Shown one piece after another: positions 17,828 through 26,338 of a DNA stretch of 64,000 nucleotides. The stretch comes from Alistipes sp. dk3624. GTDB taxonomy: Bacteria; Bacteroidota; Bacteroidia; Bacteroidales; Rikenellaceae. The position numbers and the translations under genes are program-made. Every line of letters starts with the position of its first letter. Within the stretch, counting starts at the first letter, position 1. The stretch covers positions 1,302,001 through 1,366,000 of the forward strand of contig NZ_CP045651.1 of NCBI RefSeq assembly GCF_009557455.1, written 5' to 3'. The notes below the pieces were generated by a model. The model was not told the DNA's origin. It saw nothing but the letters and a program-made list of their open reading frames with translations, and did no database searches.

Positions 17828-18709
17828 TCAATACAAATACAACTTATCGGTCCGCATCCGCAGGAATTTACGAACGGCGAAAGCGGTGAACACCAGCGAA
17901 ATGAGGATACCCCCCACCATCATCGCCCCGAAAATGAACAGCAGTTGCAACTGATCCGAAACGAACTTCACCTCCGGCAGCCCTTCGTGCAGCCCGGCGA
18001 TCATCACGGCCAGCATCGCCCACGAGATCAGCCCGGCATAGATTCCCTGCAAGATACTGCCGCCCAGGAACGGCTTCGTAATAAACCAGCGCGTGGCCCC
18101 GACCAGCTTCATCGTATGGATCAGGTAACGTTTCGAGAAAATCGTAACGCGGATCGTATTGTTCAGCAGGATCAGCGAAATAATCAGCAGCGCGCCGCCG
18201 AACAGCAACAGCACCAGGTTGAATTTATTGATGTTGGACGTAACCTGCTCGATCACGTTCCGCTGGTAGACCACCTCGTCGACCCCGTCCCACGACATGA
18301 CCTGCTTCTCGAGGGCCGACAGCGCCCCTGTTTCGGCCGAACGTCCGTCCAGTTTCACCTCGTAGGAATCCGGCAGCGGATTCGTCTGCAGAAATTCGAC
18401 GAAATCGCTTCCCAGATAGGCCTGGAAATCGGCCGCCGCCTGGTCTTTCGGAATGAATTTCACTTCCCGGATCGCGGGGTTCGTCTCCAACTGCCGCTTT
18501 ACCGCAGCGGAAGTCTCCTCCGGAATGCCGTCTTTCAGCATCACGAACACCGACACGTTCTCTTTCAGCCGGTTCGAAGCGTTCAGCGCGCCGAGGATCA
18601 GGTATCCCACCGCGCCGAGCAGAAAGAGCACCAGCGCGATGCTGACCGTCGAAATAATGTAGGCATTCCGAACCTTGCGTTTGATTTTCCTGTTATTGTT
18701 TACAGCCAT
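17828..18709 (-). CDS. ftsX: Cell division protein FtsX (permease-like)
   Basis: Partner of the ATPase FtsE, transmitting ATP hydrolysis to periplasmic peptidoglycan hydrolases. 293 residues: a first membrane helix (about 16-40), the extracellular domain (about 45-165, SVFVMLKDGIP...LPDSYEVKL), then three further helices with the FtsX/MacB-type loop TIFSKRYLIHTMKLVGATRWFI and the conserved FLGGSILQGIYAG. ftsE is not adjacent. The YfhO gene ends 7 nt upstream. Confidence 0.94.
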   Translation of the reverse strand: MAVNNNRKIKRKVRNAYIISTVSIALVLFLLGAVGYLILGALNASNRLKENVSVFVMLKDGIPEETSAAVKRQLETNPAIREVKFIPKDQAAADFQAYLGSDFVEFLQTNPLPDSYEVKLDGRSAETGALSALEKQVMSWDGVDEVVYQRNVIEQVTSNINKFNLVLLLFGGALLIISLILLNNTIRVTIFSKRYLIHTMKLVGATRWFITKPFLGGSILQGIYAGLISWAMLAVMIAGLHEGLPEVKFVSDQLQLLFIFGAMMVGGILISLVFTAFAVRKFLRMRTDKLYLY

Positions 18710-18716
18710 AACCTAA

Positions 18717-21128
18717 TCAGCTATTTTCCGTTTGTTTGCGTTTGCGTACCGCCGCGACGGAGACGGCTGCGACCAGCCCGGCCAAAAGCAACAGCGAACA
18801 GGCGCGCGTAACGGCCGTCAGCGCCGCATAGTGCGGAGCGCGGAAACGGAACTCGACCGTATGGTTTCCCGCCGGCAACGCCATCGCCCGCAGCACGTAA
18901 TCGGCACGAAAATAGGGCGCCTCTTCGCCGTCGACATAGGCCGTCCATCCGTGCGGATAATAAATTTCGGAGAATACGGCGACCCCTTCCGCCGGGGCCG
19001 TATATTCGTAACGTTGCAGATTGACCCTGTATTCGGTCATCCGGATCGACGCAGTCGAGTCGGCCGCCGGCACGACTCCCTGCAACGCATCGGCGAAGCG
19101 CTCGTCGACTACGGCCACCCGTTTGGTATCGGTCGTCGTCAGCGCATCGATCTCCAGATCGGGGGTTTCGACGAAAGCTACCGAATCGACGAACCAGGCG
19201 GCGCCGTTGGCTTCCGGATTATGCTGCACGGATAACCGGCCCGTCTGTTGATCCGGCACGATGACGTAGCGCGTATTGAGCATATTGTACACGTTCATAT
19301 TCATCTTCGACAGATGGCGGTCGATCAGATCCTGGTAGCGGTGCAGCTTGGCTCCGTGGTAGCCGCCGACCGAACGGTGGAAATAGGAAGTCGAAGCGTC
19401 GTTGAACGTGCTGACCGAAAGATTCAGCACCCGGTATCCGGGCTCGCCGGTCGAGTCGGCCAGGATCTGCCGGTCGGCCTCCGTCGGACGGATTTCGGCC
19501 CGGTTCGGCAAAACGAATGTGTCGCCGTTCAGATAGCGCAGGTTGACGGGCACCATATCGGCCGTCACCAACACGCCGAGCAGCAGCACGAAAGCCGTCT
19601 TCTTGATCTTTTCCGCCGCGAACGCCCAGACTACGCCGGCCGCCAACAGCACGAACAGCAACGAACGGAACGCATCGGCCCGCATCATCGAGGCGCGCTC
19701 GGAACGCATCGCCGAAGCCACCTCCTGCGGAAGCTGATCTTCGCCCTGACCGGAAAACGACATCAGCGCGCCGCCGAACACGAGGAACAGCAACGCGATT
19801 CCTCCGACCGTCAGCACCGCCGATCGAAGTCCTTTCATCAACCGCTGCCGGTCGAGTTCGCCGCACCAGAGCCGCTGCAACACGACGGCCATCAGAAACG
19901 GCACGCTCCATTCGGCGATCACCAAGATCATCGACACGGTGCGGAACTTATTGTACATCGGGAAATAGTTGAAAAACAACTCGGTGAATCCCATAAAATT
20001 ACTTCCCCAGGACAACAGCACCGCGAGCAGAGTCACGACGAACACCCACCATTTCGAACGCCCGCGCAGCACGAACATGCCGAGCACGGCCAGCAACAAC
20101 GCCACGGCCCCCAGGTAAACGGGGCCGCTGGTCATCGGCTGGGGCCCCCAGTACGCGGGAACCTGCGAAACGTCGGCGCGGTAATTCCTCAGCACCCCGG
20201 CGACCTCCCCGTCCTGCGAAAACCCGCCTTGCGAAGTTCCCCCGTACAGGTTCGGAATCAGCATGTTGAAAGTCTCCGCCTTACCGTAACTCCACGCCGT
20301 AGCGTACTGCAGGCCGAGTCCGTCCTGCTTCTTCCCGTCAGCGGAAGTCAGTTCGCTACCGCCGCGCATCGTCTCGGACGAATGGCTGTCGATATAATAA
20401 AGCATTCCCGCATTACTCCCTACGGCCAGCACGGCCGCCAGCGCCAGCAGTCCGGTCGCTTTGGCAAAATGCGGCAATATCCTTTCCCGGATCGAAAGCA
20501 CCAACTCGTTGACCCAGAAAGCAATCAAAATAAATAAGAAATAATAGGTAATCTGCGGGTGATTGACCCCGATTTCGATCGTGGCGAAAACACCGGTCAG
20601 CGCGGCGCCAATCCACATATTCCGCCGGAACGCGTAATACACGCCGCCGAACAGCATCGGAGCGAAGGCCAGCGCGAGCATCTTTGTAATGTGTCCGGCC
20701 CCTATAATGATGAAGAAATAGGTCGAAAAACCGTAAGCGAGAGCCGGAACGATTCCGATCCACGGATTGAACCGCATACACAACAGCATGAAGAAAAACA
20801 TCGCCATCGCAATGAAAATCAGCGAAGCGGGCTGTCCGAGGAAATAAAATACGCGGGCCAGCGTCTTGATGATCGTGCCTTCGTACTGTACGTTGATCAG
20901 GTAGGCCGGCATCCCGCTGAACATATTGCCTTCCCATTGCGGATCTTCGCCATACTTCGCACGGTGCTGCATAATGTCTTCGACACTGCCCTTATATTGC
21001 AGAATATCGTGCTGAGCCAGCACTTTCCCGTCGAACTGCGGGGCGAAATAGAACAGGTTGATCACGACGAAAACGACCAGCGCCACCAATATCGGCATCC
21101 ATCGTTTGAGGGCTTGTTTAGACTCCAT
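18717..21128 (-). CDS. YfhO family multi-spanning membrane protein
   Basis: 803 residues with about 12-13 membrane helices, a long extracellular region at about 560-760 and a last helix near 775-795. YfhO proteins are GT-C-like and in Gram-positives help glycosylate lipoteichoic acid. The N-terminal half matches the family (QHDILQYKG, GAGHITKMLALAFAPM, GVNHPQITYY), including acidic and histidine residues in extracytoplasmic loops. In Bacteroidetes the substrate is unknown. It leads the minus-strand run into ftsX; TTACTTTG upstream is a one-mismatch -7 candidate. Confidence 0.88.
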   Translation of the reverse strand: MESKQALKRWMPILVALVVFVVINLFYFAPQFDGKVLAQHDILQYKGSVEDIMQHRAKYGEDPQWEGNMFSGMPAYLINVQYEGTIIKTLARVFYFLGQPASLIFIAMAMFFFMLLCMRFNPWIGIVPALAYGFSTYFFIIIGAGHITKMLALAFAPMLFGGVYYAFRRNMWIGAALTGVFATIEIGVNHPQITYYFLFILIAFWVNELVLSIRERILPHFAKATGLLALAAVLAVGSNAGMLYYIDSHSSETMRGGSELTSADGKKQDGLGLQYATAWSYGKAETFNMLIPNLYGGTSQGGFSQDGEVAGVLRNYRADVSQVPAYWGPQPMTSGPVYLGAVALLLAVLGMFVLRGRSKWWVFVVTLLAVLLSWGSNFMGFTELFFNYFPMYNKFRTVSMILVIAEWSVPFLMAVVLQRLWCGELDRQRLMKGLRSAVLTVGGIALLFLVFGGALMSFSGQGEDQLPQEVASAMRSERASMMRADAFRSLLFVLLAAGVVWAFAAEKIKKTAFVLLLGVLVTADMVPVNLRYLNGDTFVLPNRAEIRPTEADRQILADSTGEPGYRVLNLSVSTFNDASTSYFHRSVGGYHGAKLHRYQDLIDRHLSKMNMNVYNMLNTRYVIVPDQQTGRLSVQHNPEANGAAWFVDSVAFVETPDLEIDALTTTDTKRVAVVDERFADALQGVVPAADSTASIRMTEYRVNLQRYEYTAPAEGVAVFSEIYYPHGWTAYVDGEEAPYFRADYVLRAMALPAGNHTVEFRFRAPHYAALTAVTRACSLLLLAGLVAAVSVAAVRKRKQTENS

Positions 21129-21195
21129 GCGGATAAGCTAATAAATGTCAGTCTGCAAAGTAACGAAAAAATGTTGAGAATTCCCCACCCGCGCT

Positions 21196-22047
21196 CTAAT
21201 TCCCGGCCGGGAATCCGTCGATCCGCTCCGGCAGCCGGTCGAAACCGTAATAGACGGTTTCGATCTTCTCCGGGAAAACTTTTACGACCCGGAATCCGGA
21301 ACGGTCGTTGCCCAGCGGCCGACCGGCGGCCCCGGCGGTATGGAATCGCACGCCCCCAAACGAACCCGAAGCGCAGAAATGCAGGTGCCCGGACAGGTAA
21401 CAGTCCACGCCGTACCGCGCGAACAGGTCGAGGTACTTTCCGCGGCGAACGGACGGGATATTTTCGTAACGGTCCTTCTCATCGGCCGATTCGAGAAAAA
21501 ACGGATGATGTCCCAGCACGATCGTACGGCCATATCTCCGGGAGCGTTTCAGTTTCGCCGCGAGCCATCTCCACTGCTTCCGCTCGCGGTCGGGACAATC
21601 GGCCCAGACGACCGGCGTATTCAACCCGATCAGGTAAGCGCCGCGGTGTGCGAATGCGAAACGGTCGTAACCGTACTTTTTAATATAAGCCTCGACCAGC
21701 CGATCTCTTGCCTCGTTGCCCACGTCGTGGTTGCCCGGCGTAAAATAGACCGGGATCGCCGGATCGATCCGGGCGATCAACCGGTCGAATTCGGCCACTT
21801 GTCCGGCGTCGTTCAGGTCGTGCACCATATCGCCCGTCACGACCACGAACGCGGGCCGCAGCCGGTTGATCGCATCGGTAAAAAGCTCCATCAACTCCGT
21901 CTCGCGGGCGTAGGAGCGGTTGTCGTCGATAAATCCCAACTGCGGATCGCTCAGTTGGATAAAAAAGAACGGATCGCTGCGCTTTTGCGCGGCGACGGAG
22001 GAGGCGACGCTTCCCAGAATCATAATCCAAACCAGCAGTTTTCCCAT
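21196..22047 (-). CDS. Exported calcineurin-like metallophosphoesterase
   Basis: 283 residues with a cleavable signal peptide (LLVWIMILGSVASSVAAQ). The binuclear-metal motifs are in order: LSDPQLG, VVTGDMVHD, TPGNHDVG, LGHHPFF and LSGHLHF. The order and spacing resemble CPPED1-like phosphatases, though the first motif is SDPQ rather than DxH. It lies 28 nt downstream of the EEP-family gene, so both are probably cotranscribed, giving two periplasmic phosphoester hydrolases. The substrate is unknown. Confidence 0.87.
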   Translation of the reverse strand: MGKLLVWIMILGSVASSVAAQKRSDPFFFIQLSDPQLGFIDDNRSYARETELMELFTDAINRLRPAFVVVTGDMVHDLNDAGQVAEFDRLIARIDPAIPVYFTPGNHDVGNEARDRLVEAYIKKYGYDRFAFAHRGAYLIGLNTPVVWADCPDRERKQWRWLAAKLKRSRRYGRTIVLGHHPFFLESADEKDRYENIPSVRRGKYLDLFARYGVDCYLSGHLHFCASGSFGGVRFHTAGAAGRPLGNDRSGFRVVKVFPEKIETVYYGFDRLPERIDGFPAGN

Positions 22048-22075
22048 TTTTACAGTTCCCCGTTCGCCGCCGTGA

Positions 22076-22930
22076 TTATTTCAACAACGCTTCGACAAAG
22101 ACGGGAAAGTGGTCGGACGGATGATTGCGCCCGTCCGAATCGGTCAGGATGCCGAATTTCAGCACCGTCACGCGGTCGTTGACGAACAGGAAGTCGATCT
22201 TGCCTTTTTTCATCAACCGCTCCGGAACCTTCACCCCGAAATCGGTGTAACTCCAACCCGGCGTATAGGGCGGCGTCTGCGACACGGCTTCCGCATCGGA
22301 AAAAGCGCTCAGCATCACCTCGACCGGATCGCTCCCGGCCCCCGAGTTGAAATCGCCGGAACAAAAGACCGGATACTTCTCCCCGACCGTCTCGCGGATC
22401 CGGGCGACCAGCAGTTCGGCCGACTTATGCCGCGCCACGGGACCGATATGGTCGAAATGCGTGTTGAAAAAGTAAAACACCCGACGCGTGGCGCGGTCCT
22501 TCATCTTGGCCCACGTACAGATCCGGTTCAAAGCGGCGTCCCAGCCTTTCGACACCTTTTCGGGCGTTTCGGAGAGCCAGAATGTTCCGCTGTCGAGTAC
22601 CTGAATCCGGTCGACGCGGTAGAAAATCGCTGAGAACTCGCCTCCCGCCTCCCCGTCGCGGCCGACGCCGACCGACGCGAAACCGGGCATTTGTTGCAGG
22701 TCTTCCATCTGCTCGGGACGGGCCTCCTGCACGCCGACAACATCGTACTCATGAAATAAAATCAGCGCTTTAACCCGTTCCTTACGGTTCGGCCACGCAT
22801 TTTCGCCGTCGCCGGGGTTGTTGCAACGGATGTTGTAGGAACCTATGTTCAGCGGACGGTTGCGGGCAACGAGACTATCGGCGCCGAACAACAGGATCAG
22901 CGCCGACAGATACAAGATCAATCTGTTCAT
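22076..22930 (-). CDS. Exported endonuclease/exonuclease/phosphatase (EEP) family hydrolase
   Basis: 284 residues from the ATG at 22930; the frame runs upstream to 23221, but that part overlaps the small winged-helix gene in another frame. Signal peptide MNRLILYLSALILLFGADSLVA is followed by the EEP motifs IGSYNIRCNN, VVGVQEARPEQ, NTHFDHIG, SGDFNSG, KIDFLFVND and SDHFPV. In Bacteroidetes such secreted proteins act on phosphodiesters of unknown identity. Start lies 4 nt after the stop of the small upstream gene, so coupling is likely. Confidence 0.87.
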   Translation of the reverse strand: MNRLILYLSALILLFGADSLVARNRPLNIGSYNIRCNNPGDGENAWPNRKERVKALILFHEYDVVGVQEARPEQMEDLQQMPGFASVGVGRDGEAGGEFSAIFYRVDRIQVLDSGTFWLSETPEKVSKGWDAALNRICTWAKMKDRATRRVFYFFNTHFDHIGPVARHKSAELLVARIRETVGEKYPVFCSGDFNSGAGSDPVEVMLSAFSDAEAVSQTPPYTPGWSYTDFGVKVPERLMKKGKIDFLFVNDRVTVLKFGILTDSDGRNHPSDHFPVFVEALLK

Positions 22931-22934
22931 GCCG

Positions 22935-23105
22935 CTACTTCTGAATGTCGTAAAAGCAGCGTTTCGGAGAGTAGACCTTGCCCTCTTTGACCAGTTTTTT
23001 GATCGCTTTGTCGGCTTCGGCTTTTTCGACGCCGGCAGCAGCCGCGATGTCGCCGGGACGCATCGCACCCTTTTCCTGAAGGGCTTTGAGAATTTTTTCT
23101 TCCAT
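22935..23105 (-). CDS. Small winged-helix-type DNA-binding protein (56 aa)
   Basis: A 56-residue frame from the ATG at 23105: MEEKILKALQEKG start, then GDIAAAAGVEKAEADKAIKKL, which reads as the recognition part of a winged helix (MarR/ArsR-like), and a C-terminal KVYSPKRCFYDIQ hairpin. It is a well-formed minimal winged helix with no extra domain. It is followed 4 nt later by the EEP hydrolase. A near-match -7 element (TATTTTTA) is at 23133-23140. Similar short proteins are often annotated as transcriptional regulators; no target is evident. Confidence 0.75.
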   Translation of the reverse strand: MEEKILKALQEKGAMRPGDIAAAAGVEKAEADKAIKKLVKEGKVYSPKRCFYDIQK

Positions 23106-23319
23106 GACTCGATTCCGATTTGGTTGGTGACGTAAAAATAAGCATTTCGCCCGGTTCTTGCAAATCGGAAATTTTTATCGGGCGATCGGAAAATACGATA
23201 CCGGAACAACGACGGAGCCATCCCTCATAAACATCTGATTAAAATAACTTTAATTAAAAATCACTCAAGTCGAAAAATATTTCGTAAAAACGGGATTTTT
23301 TTATTCCGGGATTAATTCC

Positions 23320-23327
23320 TACCTTTG
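23320..23327 (+). promoter_or_regulatory. -7 element (TACCTTTG) for rpmI-rplT
   Basis: Exact TAnnTTTG match 31 nt upstream of the rpmI ATG. Confidence 0.65.
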
Positions 23328-23358
23328 AAGGCTGTTTAACATTAAAATTTTTAGTAGA

Positions 23359-23553
23359 ATGCCGAAAATGAAAACCAATTCCGGTGCCAAGAAGCGTTTC
23401 GACTTCACCGGATCAGGAAAGATCAAAAGAAAGCATGCTTTCAAAAGTCACATCCTGACGAAGAAAACGAAAAAACAAAAACGGAATCTCACCTACTCGG
23501 GACTGATCTCGAAGGTCGATGAAGCCAACGTAAAACTGCTGCTGGTTAAATAA
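23359..23553 (+). CDS. rpmI: 50S ribosomal protein L35
   Basis: 64-residue basic protein with the L35 signature [20 protein letters not shown] and [22 protein letters not shown]. It is transcribed with rplT, 98 nt downstream. infC, the usual first gene of this cluster, is not present upstream; the preceding genes are divergent. Confidence 0.96.
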   Translation: MPKMKTNSGAKKRFDFTGSGKIKRKHAFKSHILTKKTKKQKRNLTYSGLISKVDEANVKLLLVK

Positions 23554-23651
23554 ACCGCCGCGCGTTTTACACCAATGTCAAACAAAGAGTGACTTAGCCC
23601 CGAAGAGTGTGGGAGAACCATGCCGCTAACCGCTCGTAAAACTTTACAATT

Positions 23652-23996
23652 ATGCCAAGGTCAGTAAATGCAGTTGCATCCAGAGCCCGAAGAAAAAAAG
23701 TTTTGAAACTTGCCAAAGGTAACTTTGGTTCAAGGGGAAATGTATGGACGGTCGCCAAAAACACCGTAGAAAAAGGTCTCACCTATGCGTACAGAGACCG
23801 CAAGAACAAAAAACGTCAGTTCCGCAGCCTGTGGATTCAGCGTATCAACGCCGCTGTCCGCGGTCAGGGAATGACCTACTCGGAATTCATGGGTAAGATG
23901 AACGCCAAAGGAATCCGGCTCAACCGGAAAGTCCTGGCCGATCTGGCTATGAACAACGCCGCAGCATTCGAAAAAATCGTTAAAACAGTGAAATAG
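23652..23996 (+). CDS. rplT: 50S ribosomal protein L20
   Basis: 114 residues: [23 protein letters not shown] start, [31 protein letters not shown] and the conserved [21 protein letters not shown]. It binds 23S rRNA early in large-subunit assembly. The gene is followed by a strong terminator, after which the base composition becomes AT-rich. Confidence 0.97.
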   Translation: MPRSVNAVASRARRKKVLKLAKGNFGSRGNVWTVAKNTVEKGLTYAYRDRKNKKRQFRSLWIQRINAAVRGQGMTYSEFMGKMNAKGIRLNRKVLADLAMNNAAAFEKIVKTVK

Positions 23997-24033
23997 CGCT
24001 TTCTCCGGGCCTCCCGGACAAACCAGCTAAATA

Positions 24034-24063
24034 AAAAGTGTCGGAAACAATTTCGGCACTTTT
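24034..24063 (+). terminator. Terminator of rpmI-rplT
   Basis: AAAAGTGTCGGAA (24034-24046) pairs with TTTCGGCACTTTT (24051-24063) with two G-U pairs, followed by TTTG. Confidence 0.85.
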
Positions 24064-24210
24064 TTGTTGGTTACTACTTACTACATTCAGTCATTATGCT
24101 TATTTTAGTCTAAATTACAGCATAAAACAATTCAAACAATAATAATTACAAAAAAAATTATAACTTAGTAAATCAAAATCACATTTTAGTAAATTAACAA
24201 AAAGGAGGCG

Positions 24211-24486
24211 TATAGCAAGCAAACAGTCAGACGGAGAAATGCGGCAGTAACTTTTTACAACGTTTCCACACCGGCAAATACTAAATATGATCTACTGGTG
24301 GGAGATATAGAGGCTCTAAGTCAAGATGAATCATCTTCAGACAAAGGAGCTCCTATGAGTTTTACTTGCGGCGCTCTTATCGGCTATGACAAAAAAGGGA
24401 AACCAATCTATTGCCAGACAACGGTTGTAACCTGTCAAGGAACGGGTACACATTGCGAACGCCGTCCATGCAATTTACACGGTTAA
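24211..24486 (+). CDS. NVEALA-like small cysteine-rich exported peptide, start codon not intact
   Basis: The open frame reads YSKQTVRRRNAAVTFYNV, then KYDLLVGDIEALSQDE, then a tail with five cysteines (FTCGA, IYCQ, VTCQ, HCE, PCN). The leader plus DIEALS motif followed by a short Cys-rich tail is the plan of NVEALA-family peptides of Bacteroidales. There is no ATG in frame: AAAGGAGG at 24201-24208 is followed by CGTATAGC, and the only listed start codon in frame is GTG at 24298, inside the motif. A lost G from ATGAGC would explain this. It ends at a 16-bp inverted repeat and is followed by a beta-propeller lipoprotein. Function unknown. Confidence 0.6.
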   Translation, partial: YSKQTVRRRNAAVTFYNVSTPANTKYDLLVGDIEALSQDESSSDKGAPMSFTCGALIGYDKKGKPIYCQTTVVTCQGTGTHCERRPCNLHG

Positions 24487-24495
24487 TCGAATATA

Positions 24496-24533
24496 AACAA
24501 CAGAGACAGATATAAAAATCTGTCTCTGTTGTT
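24496..24533 (+). terminator. Inverted repeat between the peptide and the propeller gene
   Basis: AACAACAGAGACAGAT (24496-24511) and ATCTGTCTCTGTTGTT (24518-24533) form a perfect 16-bp stem with a 6-nt loop. The stem itself ends in TTGTT and is followed by AAAGC, so it probably terminates or attenuates transcription between the abundant small peptide and the lipoprotein genes. Confidence 0.7.
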
Positions 24534-24555
24534 AAAGCATAAATAATATTATCTC

Positions 24556-25680
24556 ATGATGAACTATTTTATAAAGACAATTTTACCCTGCATAATTTTA
24601 TCCAGCATCTCTGCCTGTACTCAACAACCAAATACGATATCGCAAAACGATCAAAAAAATCTTTCCTGGATCGAACAAGAGGATAGTACCGCAGCGAACT
24701 ATATCGACACCGTAGAATATATTTTATTGGAAGCCCATCCGGACGGTCTTTTTAGAGAAATCGATAAATTAATCGTAAAAAACGATAAAATCTTTATTTT
24801 TGATTTTATAGGCCGAAACCAAGTACTGGTTTTTGACAGAAACGGGAAATTTCTATACAAAACAGGGAACAGGGGGCGCGGGCCGAAAGAGTATATCCAA
24901 CTTCGCAATTTTACCGTAGACGACAAATTTATTTACCTGATCGACAATATTAAACACGAATTGTTGCTACATGACATCCAAAACGGGAACTTCATCACAA
25001 AGAAAACTCTACCGTTTGTTGTTTATGATATGGCTGTTTTCGATAACGGAAATTACATTTTTTCATGGGCTGTAGTCGACGGCGCCATCCTTTCTCCCGG
25101 CCAACAACCTTACCGCATATATATTACCGATTCGGATATGAATATCAAAAACAGCATTTTCCCGACAAATGAAAACGACTGTAGCGTCTTATCCCGATTC
25201 TCGTATTTAACTCATTCCAAGGGATATTTCGTCTTTAATACGCTGGTTTCAGATTCCATAGCCGTTTTCGACAGAAAAGCGCCGGATTCAGTGAAAGTTT
25301 ATCACATCGATTTCAAAAACAGAAAAGCCCCACTAGAGGCAAAAAACGACCCGGAAAGACTATCCGGATTTCATTATCTGAGCGAAACACCGATCATGAC
25401 ACCCAAATATATGATCGGACAATTCAATGAAGATAAATACGGAGGACAGCCTTTCATATACGATCTGAATCGCCAAACGGTGGTGGGCACGAACATAATC
25501 AAAGATACATCCCGCTTTTTGCAAAAACCACTGGCTTATTTCGACAATCAGATTTTTTCACTTTATGATTATTCGACTTATATTTTTCAGATGAAAAACG
25601 GATTATGTACATTACCGGATTCAGTAAAAAAACATATGGACAAAGGCGACGGAGTCCTGATAACCTATCATTTGAAATGA
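24556..25680 (+). CDS. Six-bladed beta-propeller lipoprotein
   Basis: 374 residues (second ATG at 24559 possible). Lipobox SSISAC gives a lipidated cysteine near residue 21. The body has repeated beta-propeller blade motifs such as KIFIFDFIGRNQVLVFDRNGKFLYKTGNRGRGPKEY, FIYLIDNIKHELLLHD and MAVFDNGNYIFSW, typical of the Bacteroidales six-bladed propeller (DUF5128/BF3164-like) family. These are often found next to NVEALA peptides. The AT-rich composition differs from flanking genes, suggesting acquisition. Its TGA stop overlaps the next start (ATGA). Confidence 0.85.
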   Translation: MMNYFIKTILPCIILSSISACTQQPNTISQNDQKNLSWIEQEDSTAANYIDTVEYILLEAHPDGLFREIDKLIVKNDKIFIFDFIGRNQVLVFDRNGKFLYKTGNRGRGPKEYIQLRNFTVDDKFIYLIDNIKHELLLHDIQNGNFITKKTLPFVVYDMAVFDNGNYIFSWAVVDGAILSPGQQPYRIYITDSDMNIKNSIFPTNENDCSVLSRFSYLTHSKGYFVFNTLVSDSIAVFDRKAPDSVKVYHIDFKNRKAPLEAKNDPERLSGFHYLSETPIMTPKYMIGQFNEDKYGGQPFIYDLNRQTVVGTNIIKDTSRFLQKPLAYFDNQIFSLYDYSTYIFQMKNGLCTLPDSVKKHMDKGDGVLITYHLK

Positions 25681-26207
25681 AAATAATTTTTGTCGTATTA
25701 ACCAACATACTTCTTTTTGCCTGCGTAAATAATAATCGCACAGATGCGCCTGAATTACTCGACAAGATTCTCGACAAGCAAATTTTAATTAAAAACCATT
25801 CCTATTGCATCAATGGGAAAGATACGCTAATCTCCGACATGATGGATACATCCCATTTTAAAATCGTAATATTCGCCGAATCATCAGATTGTGAGCGCTG
25901 TTCCTGGAGGCTGGAAGAATGGTTCCTGAAAAAGAAAGAATTGTCACTACTCGATAAAAATCCGTCTTTTATATTTATCGTACAGAGCAAAAACAGAAAT
26001 TTAACTGAACATTACATCCGTGAAGCTTTGCCGGATATTCCTGTAATTTACGATTCAACCTCTAATTTTATTTCAGCAAACGGATTACCTCAAGAATCCG
26101 CTTATCATACGTTACTTTTAGATAAAAACAATCGTGTACGTCTAATCGGATCGCCCATCAACAACGACAAATTGTGGGAGTTATACAAAAAAGAAATCGA
26201 CAATTAA
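25677..26207 (+). CDS. Thioredoxin-fold-like lipoprotein with a CxxC motif
   Basis: 176 residues from the ATG at 25677, overlapping the propeller stop by 4 nt. Lipobox TNILLFAC. After a short linker, KIVIFAESSDCERCSWRLEEWF places a CERC pair at the N-terminus of a helix, as in thioredoxin-like proteins. FIFIVQSKNRN, IPVIYDSTSNFISANGLPQ and YHTLLLDKNNRVRLIG follow the peroxiredoxin/TlpA strand order, including the cis-Pro-like region. It is likely a periplasmic-face redox protein acting on disulfides, perhaps of the Cys-rich peptide upstream. The specific family is not certain. Confidence 0.78.
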   Translation: MKIIFVVLTNILLFACVNNNRTDAPELLDKILDKQILIKNHSYCINGKDTLISDMMDTSHFKIVIFAESSDCERCSWRLEEWFLKKKELSLLDKNPSFIFIVQSKNRNLTEHYIREALPDIPVIYDSTSNFISANGLPQESAYHTLLLDKNNRVRLIGSPINNDKLWELYKKEIDN

Positions 26208-26284
26208 TTTAACAGGCAACAAACAGGACGGTTATCTCGGACAACGGGCCATCCCTAAAAGACAGATTATAAATTAATTAAAAA

Positions 26285-26312
26285 CGGATCCGGTCGAAAT
26301 CGACCGGATCCG
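26285..26312. terminator. Bidirectional terminator, accessory operon versus greA
   Basis: CGGATCCGGTCG (26285-26296), loop AAAT, CGACCGGATCCG (26301-26312). On the minus strand it is followed by TTTTTAATTAATTT, so it is a good greA terminator; on plus the tail is TAAATATA. Confidence 0.85.
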
Positions 26313-26338
26313 TAAATATATTCAGGAAACCCAACCGG

